From assembly GCA_002505935.1 (NCBI GenBank), contig DAWL01000155.1, positions 1 to 5,623 on the forward strand: 5,623 bases of DNA, in the 5' to 3' direction. The notes below the pieces were generated by a model that did not search any database, was not told the origin of the DNA, and was given only the letters and a program-made list of their open reading frames with translations. Below, one piece after another: positions 1 to 5,623 of this stretch. This DNA comes from Euryarchaeota archaeon UBA226 (lineage in GTDB: Archaea; Thermoplasmatota; Poseidoniia; Poseidoniales; Poseidoniaceae). The first letter of the stretch is position 1; each line of letters begins with the position of its first letter. The translations under genes and the position numbers were made by a program.

Positions 1-170
1 GCAGTGAACATTGAGACTTCAATATCGCTCTGCTGATTAGCATCAACCTGTACTGCTGCAGAATTTGTTCCGCTGGAGGAAACAGCAGTATCGATATACC
101 ACGGGTCAACAGAGTCTTCGTTCTTCCAATTCAAAGCATCAAAATCACCGCTTTCGAAACCATCTTCTTG
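1..170 (-). other. Start of a probable jelly-roll (MAM / cleaved-adhesin-like) domain, cut by window edge
   Basis: From residue 1030 the sequence reads EDGFESGDFDALNW, then DPWYIDTAV at 1051-1059, a Ser/Gly turn with SSGTNSAAVQ, and Q-S-D-I-E-V. A DxFESGDF...W...PW.ID...G..SA pattern is familiar from concanavalin-like jelly-roll modules attached to extracellular proteins, where they bind carbohydrate or protein. Only about 55 residues are visible, so the assignment rests on this N-terminal pattern and is tentative. Confidence 0.5.
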
Positions 171-3100
171 GTATGTTCCAGGTGATGAAATATAGTATTC
201 GCCGGTCTGAGAATCACTACCTTCTCCCCAACAATAGACAGACCCTGAAGATGTAGATACGCAAGTATGTTCAGAACCTGCAGAGACGGACAACGCCTTA
301 GTTCCAGAGGGTAATGAGACTGCACTAGGGACCTCGGATGCCGAAGTTGTTCCAATTCCCAACTGCCCCTTATCATTCGCTCCCCAACATACGGTACTTC
401 CTTCATCACCTACTGCACAGGCATGAGATGAGCCCGCATCTAAGTCAACTGCATTGAATCCATCAGGAAGGTCAACAGATACGGCTTCATTCGAAGATGC
501 ACCTGCACCGGAATTACCCAATTGTTCTGCATCATTCTTACCCCAGCAGGAAACGCTGTTGTCATCGAGGATTGCACAACCGAAATCATCTCCAACTGCT
601 ATGATATTGGATTCACCAACAGCAGGCAAGTCATTCTTAGTATCAAATCGGTCGCAGATTCCATCTTCATCAAAATCAGCGGGGATACTTGCAGGATCTA
701 AGGCATCTGTCTGGCACCTTATCTCATCTAGACCTGTCCATCCATCGCCATCTGCATCCACATAAAGTCCAGTCCCAGCAAATATCGGATCAGAAATAAG
801 CCACAATTCTCCGTTACTAACTAGATGTAGAGAGGAGTAAACATATCCCGCTTCATTGATTAGTAAATCCCACGAGTCAGCAGTACCCGGCCATCCAGAA
901 ACTGAACCTTTATTTTCCCATTGCCCATCTTCTAGGTTGTACAAAGTAGCACCAGTTGATGCATGAGTTAAGAGTACCCATGGAACCCCATCAGAATCAA
1001 CTTCCAAAGTGATTTGACTAGAAGAATTTTCACTAATCATTGATGTTGACCACGAATTTGAATTTGTGCAATCTGCCGAACAATATGAGTGAAATGCCTC
1101 ATTTGCTGAATTATTAGTATGTGCAATATGTAGAGTTCCATCAGGAGCTGCATCAATACTTGTGGCCATATATCCATCTGAATTGATTTGGTCTGAAATC
1201 ATTGCAAAATTACCACTTTCATCAAAATAAATTAGGCCAGATTGATTCATAAATGTCCCATGAATATTATCGTAAGCATCTACAACAGTATCCATATCTT
1301 TCAATGTCTGCTCAATTGAAGTGGCAATGACTTGATTCCAATTTGAAACAGATTCACAACTACTTGAGCATTGATAATTGCGCAAATTTTGCTTACCTGA
1401 ATACAAATTCAAAACATCATTTGAATCTATAGTCAACGCAAAATCTTGCAAAGCATATAATCCAGTAAGAACTTGTTCTGTCCAGACACCATTAATTTTC
1501 GTCGTATATGAAATTCTGTGTGCATCACTTCCACGCATGTGGAAAATATGAGGAATTCCTTCAGAATCGATAACCAAATCGACATCTACAACCCCAGAAT
1601 CGCTACCTAATGTCTCAACTGCCCACATTCCATTATTGTATGCTGCAAACTTAATTTGGGAATTACCAGAATCATAGTACGCTATTGCAGGACATCCTGT
1701 AGAAGGGAGTTCTGCCATAATAATCAAATCGCCAACATCTGAAGATGAACTGTCCAAACGTAAATCTCTCGGTGAAAGATGAGATTTAGCATAGGATTCA
1801 GAACATAGAAATTCTACAACCTGTTCATCCAATTCAAGATCTACTTCGTTATTATGAGGTAAATCTCCAGCTCCATCTCCCCTATTTTCAGTATCACCAT
1901 ATCCAAGTTGACCTAATGAGTTCTCACCCCAGCATCGGATATCATCGTTGTTCATTATCACACAACTGAAACTATTTCCAACCTCTATCCGATCCACATT
2001 GTAAGAGGTAACACTGCTTGAAGAGCTTCCAAGATTCACGTATGGGAGATTATCGCCCATTCCATTAGTTGAACCTGATGAAATACCTCTACTAACCTGA
2101 TTTCCATAACCCAAGCGACCATTGCTTCCAGAGCCCCAACACTTGACTTGATCATTGTCAAGTATTACACATGAGTGCTGATCTCCTGAGGAGATTTCAA
2201 CTGCGTATCTTGAAGTTCCTAGATCAACTTCTGCAAGACTGCCTCCCATCTCTCCTGAACCATCACCAATCGTGTTGGTATTCTCGATTCCAAGTTGGCC
2301 AGCATCATTTAGCCCCCAACAATATGTCTCTGCAGGCGAGGTATCAAGAATTACACAAGTGAAACTATTACCAGCGGTTATGTTCAATGCTGAATTTCCA
2401 CCGGGTAGAGATACAAATCCGAGATTTGTCCCCATCTCGCTCGCACCATCCCCTATATCGTCTGTATTCTCGTACCCAAGTTGACCATGGTCATTTCCTC
2501 CCCAACAAGAAACGCTACCATCATCCCAAATAGCACATGTGTGATCATTTCCTAAAGCCAATTGAGAAACTGTTCTTGATGTAGGTAAAGAAACTGCATC
2601 GAAATCATCACCCACCTCATTGCTGTTATCTCCTCTGTCAATTGTGTCCCCAAGTCCAAGTTGACCCTTGTCATTTCTACCCCAACAAATCAGGCTATTG
2701 TCGCTAAGTACAGCGCATGTGTGCCTCGCACCTGCTTCGATTAATGTAGCTGTAGTTGAGCCTGGTAAATCCAAGAAATTTAGGACTTCACCTGTTTCCA
2801 AATATCCATCTCCAAAACCGTCTGAAGAGCTACTCAACCCTAGACCCAACAATTGCGAATTACCCCAACACTTTACAGAACCATTGCTGAACATTGCGCA
2901 GGAGTGCGAATCTCCAAGTGCTAGAGAGGAGATTGTCAATCCGCTTCCAAGATTGACAAATGGCAAGTCTTCTCCTTGTTCTAACGAATCATCTCCTACA
3001 TCCTGAGTATTTCCTAGCCCTAATTGTCCAGAGCTTCCATTACCCCAACACTTCATGTTTCCAGATACGCCAACTGCACAAGCATGTGCACCTCCCAGAG

Positions 3101-3257
3101 CAATCAGTTCGGCATTTCCAGTATCTGCGTTCATGTTTGGAAGAACTTCATCCAATTCTTCAGTAACTATCGGATTATCGACATATGGAAGTTGAGACAT
3201 GAACAACATTAGCATGCACAAAAAAATACTCTTACTTCGCAGTGATATGGCTCGCAT
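1..3257 (-). CDS. Exported multi-domain RCC1 / beta-propeller protein, 3' end beyond window
   Basis: An uninterrupted frame of 1085 complete codons runs from the ATG at 3257-3255 to the left edge with no stop, so the C-terminus is missing. In order: signal peptide (residues 1 to about 22); seven RCC1-type blades (about 50-465) with the signature CWGxNxxGQLG; a region of about seven 43-51-residue repeats (about 507-825) resembling BNR/Asp-box-like propellers; an Asp-rich calcium-binding segment (832-875); three more RCC1 blades (882-1022); and the start of a domain beginning EDGFESGDF (from 1030). RCC1 repeats of this Cys-paired type are known from exported prokaryotic proteins and form seven-bladed propellers used for binding; no enzyme motif is visible. 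This start gives a basic n-region before a hydrophobic stretch, while M15, M17 and M20 would destroy the signal. The frame is open upstream of the ATG, but no better start is seen. The gene lies 50 bases after the esterase gene and may share its transcript. A role in surface binding is inference; the ligand is unknown. Confidence 0.93.
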   Translation of the reverse strand, partial: MRAISLRSKSIFLCMLMLFMSQLPYVDNPIVTEELDEVLPNMNADTGNAELIALGGAHACAVGVSGNMKCWGNGSSGQLGLGNTQDVGDDSLEQGEDLPFVNLGSGLTISSLALGDSHSCAMFSNGSVKCWGNSQLLGLGLSSSSDGFGDGYLETGEVLNFLDLPGSTTATLIEAGARHTCAVLSDNSLICWGRNDKGQLGLGDTIDRGDNSNEVGDDFDAVSLPTSRTVSQLALGNDHTCAIWDDGSVSCWGGNDHGQLGYENTDDIGDGASEMGTNLGFVSLPGGNSALNITAGNSFTCVILDTSPAETYCWGLNDAGQLGIENTNTIGDGSGEMGGSLAEVDLGTSRYAVEISSGDQHSCVILDNDQVKCWGSGSNGRLGYGNQVSRGISSGSTNGMGDNLPYVNLGSSSSSVTSYNVDRIEVGNSFSCVIMNNDDIRCWGENSLGQLGYGDTENRGDGAGDLPHNNEVDLELDEQVVEFLCSESYAKSHLSPRDLRLDSSSSDVGDLIIMAELPSTGCPAIAYYDSGNSQIKFAAYNNGMWAVETLGSDSGVVDVDLVIDSEGIPHIFHMRGSDAHRISYTTKINGVWTEQVLTGLYALQDFALTIDSNDVLNLYSGKQNLRNYQCSSSCESVSNWNQVIATSIEQTLKDMDTVVDAYDNIHGTFMNQSGLIYFDESGNFAMISDQINSDGYMATSIDAAPDGTLHIAHTNNSANEAFHSYCSADCTNSNSWSTSMISENSSSQITLEVDSDGVPWVLLTHASTGATLYNLEDGQWENKGSVSGWPGTADSWDLLINEAGYVYSSLHLVSNGELWLISDPIFAGTGLYVDADGDGWTGLDEIRCQTDALDPASIPADFDEDGICDRFDTKNDLPAVGESNIIAVGDDFGCAILDDNSVSCWGKNDAEQLGNSGAGASSNEAVSVDLPDGFNAVDLDAGSSHACAVGDEGSTVCWGANDKGQLGIGTTSASEVPSAVSLPSGTKALSVSAGSEHTCVSTSSGSVYCWGEGSDSQTGEYYISSPGTYQEDGFESGDFDALNWKNEDSVDPWYIDTAVSSSGTNSAAVQVDANQQSDIEVSMFT
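192..614 (-). repeat. C-terminal RCC1 block, three blades
   Basis: Residues about 882-1022 hold three more RCC1 repeats with cysteine pairs 894/904, 947/957 and 999/1009. The CWGKND, CWGAND and CWGEGS motifs are clear, and the last blade has lost GQLG (SDSQTG). Spacing is 52-53 residues and the acidic interblade loop of the N-terminal block is absent, so these are a shorter subtype. Three blades do not close a propeller alone, and the following sequence changes to another domain. Confidence 0.85.
633..764 (-). other. Thrombospondin type 3-like calcium-binding segment in the RCC1 protein
   Basis: Residues 832-875 contain DADGDGWTGLDE (834-845), then a Cys and TDALDPAS, then DFDEDGICDRFD (861-872). 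Two D-x-D-x-D/G loops separated by about 27 residues and carrying Cys848 and Cys868 are the usual form of a two-loop TSP3-like calcium linker. It joins the central propeller to the second RCC1 block and probably acts as a rigid calcium-dependent spacer. The gene next door carries the same class of motif in a much longer array. Confidence 0.8.
783..1739 (-). repeat. Central repeat region, probable second beta-propeller
   Basis: Residues about 507-825 contain a weaker repeat. A strand with an Asp and a Gly turn, best seen as VIDSEGIPHI (562-571), IDAAPDGTLHI (701-711) and VDSDGVPWVL (753-762), is often followed by a short strand and an N/D-G-x-W motif such as NGVW (589-592) and DGQW (777-780). 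Repeat starts fall near 507, 556, 603, 653, 696, 747 and 794, spaced 43-51 residues. Seven repeats of this length suit a seven-bladed propeller of BNR/Asp-box-like type. Two blades carry a C-x3-C pair followed by an S/N-x-W motif (C630/C634 and C726/C730). No sialidase catalytic residues can be assigned, so a binding role is more likely than hydrolysis. The fold is inferred from repeat pattern only. Confidence 0.6.
1863..3110 (-). repeat. N-terminal RCC1 propeller, seven blades
   Basis: Seven repeats occupy residues about 50-465. Each has a GxxHxC strand, ten to twelve residues, then CWG and usually GQLG. The cysteine pairs are 60/70, 120/130, 181/191, 241/251, 301/313, 363/373 and 432/442. 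Blade-to-blade spacing is 60-62 residues, except 69 before the last blade. Seven is the number that closes a canonical RCC1 propeller, so this segment is probably one complete fold. Between blades lies an acidic loop with a recurring GD...E-x-G...L...V-x-L pattern, for example IGDGASEMG at 268-276 and IGDGSGEMG at 330-338. Blade 2 has a degenerate GQLG (NSQLLGLG) and blade 6 reads NGRLG. Confidence 0.92.
3192..3257 (-). other. Signal peptide of the RCC1 protein
   Basis: Residues 1-22 begin MRAISLRSKS, with Arg2, Arg7 and Lys9, followed by the hydrophobic run IFLCMLMLFM at 11-20 and then the polar SQLP. This is the n-region and h-region of a Sec signal peptide. No clear A-x-A cleavage site is visible and Cys14 sits inside the hydrophobic run, so the cleavage position is not fixed. 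It could also act as an uncleaved anchor. The paired cysteines in the downstream blades agree with export. Confidence 0.75.
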
Positions 3258-3266
3258 GAAGGGGGC

Positions 3267-3281
3267 GACCCCGTAGGGGTC
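3267..3281 (-). promoter_or_regulatory. GC-rich hairpin just upstream of the RCC1 gene start
   Basis: The 50-base gap between the esterase stop and the RCC1 ATG contains a perfect 6-base inverted repeat with a 3-base loop, GACCCC-TAC-GGGGTC on the minus strand, ending nine bases before the ATG. No U-tract follows, so it does not resemble an intrinsic terminator. The GGGG at 3269-3272 could pair instead with the CCCC at 3262-3265, so two exclusive stems are possible. No purine-rich Shine-Dalgarno sequence stands at normal spacing; the GGGGT is the only weak candidate and lies inside the stem. No convincing archaeal TATA box is visible in the gap. A regulatory role is inference. Confidence 0.35.
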
Positions 3282-3307
3282 ATTAATCAAACGGATGTGT
3301 AAATCAG

Positions 3308-5623
3308 TCAATTTACTTCATCTGGAAACCACAATTCAGTAGGGTCGATAACCGTTGGTTTCTTTCTTCTTCCTGTAAGAATCAAAGCAGCCAATATAAT
3401 GACTATTACTGCGCCAGCCAGAATTATTTCTCCACTCAATACATCAAAATTTTCAGAGGCCGAGGATTCCATGCTATCTCCTATTCCGTCGCCATCACTG
3501 TCCTGCCAATCTCGGGAGTCATTCGGCAACGCATCGGCATTGTCTCCTACACCGTCGCCATCGGAATCTGCCCATTCAGCAGGATCTCGCCTGAAAGCAT
3601 CAGCATTGTCTCCTACTCCGTCCTCATCATAATCCAGACACTCTGTGGGGTCTTCGGGAAATACATCCGAATTATCTCCGCATCCATCGCCATCAGTATC
3701 ATTCCATTCAAGTGGGTCGTCAGGGAATTTGTCTGCTGCGTTGTCGCCATAGCCATCGCCATCAGTATCATTCCATTCAGAGGAATCATCGGGGAAGGCA
3801 TCGCTGTTCTGGAAACCAGGATTGTTGCCGTAGCCATCACCATCGCTGTCATTCCATTGATTGATATTCATCGGGAAAGCATCGTAATCGTTGGCATATC
3901 CATCGGCATCTGAATCTGGACAACCGGGTGGAACAGAAGAAGTTCCAATGACATCAGGGCAAGCATCGGCTGCAAAGCCATCAGGATTGTCGCCATATCC
4001 GTCTCCATCACTATCATTCCACTGAGTGCCATCATTGACGAAGTGATCAGGATTCATTCCATCGTGATTATCGCCATATCCGTCTCTATCACTATCGCTC
4101 CACTGTGTCGAATCTTCGGGGAAATAATCAGGCATGTTACCCAATGGATTGTCGCCATAGCCATCACCATCGTAATCTTCCCACTGAGTAGAATCCAACG
4201 GGAACGGGTCTTCCTTGTCGTTTATGCCGTCACCATCGGTATCCCACAATGTCTGGTCTGTTCCTTTTTGGTATTCTTCGGCATCGCTCAAACCATCGCC
4301 ATCATCGTCTTCATCCTCGTCAACATCTCTGCAACCATCGCCATCGATATCCACTTGGGGCAAGGAGGTCCAACCTACCGCTCCAGTTGGGCATTCGTCA
4401 TCAACGTCCGGAACTCCGTCATTATCATCATCTTCATCCTCAGGATTGGTACAACCATCGTTGTCATGGTCGCCTCCAGTAGGACTGTAAGGACAGGGGT
4501 CTATATCGTCGCTGAAACCGTCGTTGTCTGAATCCCTCTGCGCCGCTGAACAACCGTTCTCATCCACTGTTGAACCGGTGGGAGTCTGTGGGCAATCATC
4601 GAGCGAATTCTGCACGCCGTCTGCGTCATCATCCTGCTGTTCGATAGAACATCCAGTCTCATTGGCTATTCGTCCAGCATCGGTCCATGGACAAGTGTCG
4701 AAGTCATCGATTACCCCGTCATCATCAGCATCCTTGTCACTGATTGCTAACATGGCTTGAATCGAAATCAACTCATGCATTGCCGCTGTCGGGTGCGCCT
4801 TGTCAAAGAAGACGTATTCATCGACATTGGAAACTACAGGATCACCTGAATTACAAATTGGTAAAGGTAAGATTGAACCACTCGACTGACAGGCCATGTC
4901 AACTAAATTAGTAAGTCCCAGATAGGTTGAGTTATGCATGAATTCATAGAACATCGAATGGGTATCAACGAGCATAATATCGACACCATGAGTTGATGCC
5001 AGAGTTGGCATCGAAGAAGCCAATGCCGAATTGTAAGAACTGATACTAGCAGCGATTTGCTGCTGCTGATTGGAAGATTTGTTGCGTACTTCAGGAGTCA
5101 ACTCTAGCGGAGGTAGATTGGGAAGCAGGATATTATTGGCTCCCGCTTGAATCACCGCCTCTACATGTGAAACCATGTTAGCATGAGTAGTATTGGCATC
5201 TGCCAAGCCATAGAGGAAATCGTTTCCTCCAGACCAAATTACCACGAGATCTGTACTATTGAACGAAGAATGTACATTAGCGAGATAGTTGTTGATTTGC
5301 GTACCAGTATTCGGTAGCAAGATGTAGGAATATCCCTGACCCGTCTGAGAGCCTCCATATGCTCGGTTGTTACCTTCCCCACTTCCAGTTCCATGTTGCA
5401 AAGATAACCCCAATTCTGCTGCCACATATTCTGCCCAAACAGGCCCATTGGAGAACCGCCCTTGCCAGTATGGAGGAACCGCTGGCATGTTCATTATGCT
5501 GTCCTTGACATTACCCATATCAGAAAGGCTATCACCGAAGATGACCATCTGTGAAAATTGAGGCTCATCAACATTTGAAAACACCGAAAACTGATGTGAA
5601 TCACTATCAACAAGATTCCCATC
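3308..5623 (-). CDS. Membrane-anchored GDSL/SGNH esterase or lipase with TSP3-like calcium-binding stalk, 5' end beyond window
   Basis: The frame is open from the right edge to the TGA at 3310-3308, giving 771 visible residues. The first possible start is a GTG at 5584-5582, but the codons before it are open to the edge and read DGNLVDSDSHQFS. The true start and expected signal peptide therefore lie outside. Residues are numbered from the edge. Order: GDSL/SGNH hydrolase domain (about 25-293); Cys-rich TSP3-like repeats (297-460); eleven Trp-type D-x-DGDG repeats (461-716); Ser/Glu linker; membrane helix (about 731-751); and the tail RRKKPTVIDPTELWFPDEVN. The enzyme family hydrolyses carboxylic esters, including lipids and acylated polysaccharides; the substrate here is not evident. 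The predicted topology puts the enzyme outside the cell, on an acidic calcium-stiffened stalk, with the basic tail inside. The RCC1 gene follows on the same strand after 50 bases. Confidence 0.95.
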   Translation of the reverse strand, partial: DGNLVDSDSHQFSVFSNVDEPQFSQMVIFGDSLSDMGNVKDSIMNMPAVPPYWQGRFSNGPVWAEYVAAELGLSLQHGTGSGEGNNRAYGGSQTGQGYSYILLPNTGTQINNYLANVHSSFNSTDLVVIWSGGNDFLYGLADANTTHANMVSHVEAVIQAGANNILLPNLPPLELTPEVRNKSSNQQQQIAASISSYNSALASSMPTLASTHGVDIMLVDTHSMFYEFMHNSTYLGLTNLVDMACQSSGSILPLPICNSGDPVVSNVDEYVFFDKAHPTAAMHELISIQAMLAISDKDADDDGVIDDFDTCPWTDAGRIANETGCSIEQQDDDADGVQNSLDDCPQTPTGSTVDENGCSAAQRDSDNDGFSDDIDPCPYSPTGGDHDNDGCTNPEDEDDDNDGVPDVDDECPTGAVGWTSLPQVDIDGDGCRDVDEDEDDDGDGLSDAEEYQKGTDQTLWDTDGDGINDKEDPFPLDSTQWEDYDGDGYGDNPLGNMPDYFPEDSTQWSDSDRDGYGDNHDGMNPDHFVNDGTQWNDSDGDGYGDNPDGFAADACPDVIGTSSVPPGCPDSDADGYANDYDAFPMNINQWNDSDGDGYGNNPGFQNSDAFPDDSSEWNDTDGDGYGDNAADKFPDDPLEWNDTDGDGCGDNSDVFPEDPTECLDYDEDGVGDNADAFRRDPAEWADSDGDGVGDNADALPNDSRDWQDSDGDGIGDSMESSASENFDVLSGEIILAGAVIVIILAALILTGRRKKPTVIDPTELWFPDEVN
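3371..3433 (-). other. C-terminal transmembrane helix of the esterase
   Basis: Residues about 731-751 are GEIILAGAVIVIILAALILTG, a single uncharged hydrophobic helix apart from Glu732. It is followed at once by RRKK and a 16-residue tail ending PDEVN. The positive charges after the helix indicate that the tail is cytoplasmic and the repeats and enzyme are outside. No LPxTG motif or PGF-type sorting signal is seen, so the helix itself is the likely anchor. Confidence 0.92.
3476..4243 (-). repeat. Trp-type D-x-DGDG-x-GDN repeat array, eleven units
   Basis: Units start at residues 461, 483, 510, 537, 570, 592, 619, 642, 664, 686 and 708. The consensus is D-S/T-DGDGYGDN...D-x-FP-x-D...-x-W-N. 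The basic period is 22 residues (66 bases); three units are 27 long through a five-residue insertion after GDN, one is 23, and unit 4 is 33 with a DACPDV...PPGCP insertion carrying Cys555 and Cys568. The last unit is truncated before the linker. This is a low-complexity, strongly acidic calcium-binding rod, and at DNA level it is a degenerate tandem repeat. Confidence 0.92.
3684..3779. repeat. Pair of exact 27-base direct repeats inside the array
   Basis: Copies at 3684-3710 and 3753-3779 are identical over 27 bases and lie 69 bases apart, one 23-residue unit. They encode the W-N-D-T-DGDG part of units 7 and 8. Other units share the protein motif but differ at synonymous positions, so this pair looks like the most recent duplication or gene-conversion event in the array. 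Confidence 0.85.
4244..4735 (-). repeat. Cysteine-containing TSP3-like repeats of the esterase
   Basis: Residues 297-460 alternate D-x-D-x-DGV-x-D loops with DxCP and NGC/TGC elements: DTCPWTDAG, ETGC, DDCPQTPTG, ENGC, DPCPYSPTGG, NDGC, DECPTG and GDGC. The alternating cysteines match the disulfide pattern of thrombospondin type 3 repeats, in which each loop wraps calcium ions. The last part (DEDEDDDGDGLSDAEE, then KGTD) lacks Cys and leads into the second repeat type. It directly follows the catalytic domain and forms the upper part of the stalk. Confidence 0.9.
4745..5551 (-). other. GDSL/SGNH hydrolase catalytic domain
   Basis: All family blocks are present (residues numbered from the window edge). 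Block I is VIFGDSLSDMGN with nucleophile Ser32. Block II is GRFSNGPVWAEYVA, with Gly60 as likely oxyanion residue. Block III is WSGGNDF with Asn134. Block V is FFDKAHPTAAMHELI with Asp274 and His277. The order and the GRFSNGPVW and DxxHPT motifs fit the subgroup that includes fatty-acyltransferase-like and plant GDSL lipases (thermolabile-haemolysin-like) rather than the short TesA type. Cys245 and Cys257 in the late loop could form a disulfide. The catalytic set is intact, so the enzyme should be active. Confidence 0.92.

Noticed and set aside
131..409. Minus-strand open frame of 92 codons in another phase.
   Set aside because: It overlaps RCC1 blades 9-10 of the long frame, whose motifs are unmistakable; it is an out-of-phase shadow.
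454..765. Plus-strand open frame of 103 codons.
   Set aside because: It lies wholly opposite the RCC1 gene, has no recognisable motif and no start signal.
1875..2636. RGD tripeptides in two interblade loops (residues 208-210 and 459-461) as integrin-type adhesion motifs.
   Set aside because: They fall within the repeated GD loop where the preceding residue varies (I, V, F, R), so they are best explained by chance.
2960..3212. Two short plus-strand frames opposite the RCC1 N-terminus.
   Set aside because: They mirror the signal peptide and first blade and show no features of their own.
3216..3218. Cys14 of the RCC1 protein as a lipobox cysteine.
   Set aside because: It sits within the hydrophobic core after IFL, with no L-x-G/A-C pattern after a full h-region.
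3267..3281. Hairpin as an intrinsic terminator for the esterase gene.
   Set aside because: The stem is only six pairs, no T-tract follows, and it abuts the next start codon.
3476..4243. Regularly spaced similar DNA segments that could suggest a CRISPR array.
   Set aside because: Period follows 22/27 codons, copies are degenerate at synonymous positions, and the sequence is coding throughout.
4043..4531. Plus-strand open frame of 162 codons rich in Ile, Val and Ser, looking like a membrane protein.
   Set aside because: It is the antisense of the Asp/Gly repeat codons (GAT/GAC read backwards gives Ile/Val), and the minus strand carries clear domains here.

Overview
The window holds two long genes on the minus strand, both cut by the window edges, separated by about 50 bases. 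Almost every base is coding. In transcription order, the first gene (right edge down to 3308) encodes a secreted GDSL/SGNH-family esterase or lipase domain. This is followed by a very long acidic array of thrombospondin type 3-like calcium-binding repeats, one C-terminal membrane helix and a short basic cytoplasmic tail. The second gene (3257 down to the left edge) encodes a large exported protein with an N-terminal signal peptide. Its order is seven RCC1-type blades, a central region of about seven shorter repeats that looks like a second beta-propeller, a small calcium-binding Asp-rich segment, three more RCC1 blades of a different spacing, and the beginning of a probable jelly-roll domain that leaves the window.

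The likely source is a marine planktonic archaeon of the Candidatus Poseidoniia (Marine Group II) type. I base this on recalled family style, not on a search. Such genomes are rich in exported proteins with D-x-DGDG-x-GDN repeats ending in a membrane helix plus Arg/Lys tail, and in Cys-paired RCC1 proteins with interspersed calcium-binding motifs. There is no rRNA, tRNA or housekeeping gene here to confirm it. Marine bacteria with TSP3-rich surface proteins remain an alternative.

Layout: 1-3257 multi-propeller exported protein (3' end missing); 3258-3307 intergenic gap with a small GC-rich hairpin beside the downstream start codon; 3308-5623 membrane-tethered GDSL esterase (5' end and signal peptide missing). 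The same orientation and short gap allow co-transcription. A reasonable inference is that both products act on the cell surface: the esterase held away from the membrane on a calcium-stiffened stalk, and the propeller protein serving in binding or adhesion. No mobile element, CRISPR array, RNA gene or clear promoter was found.
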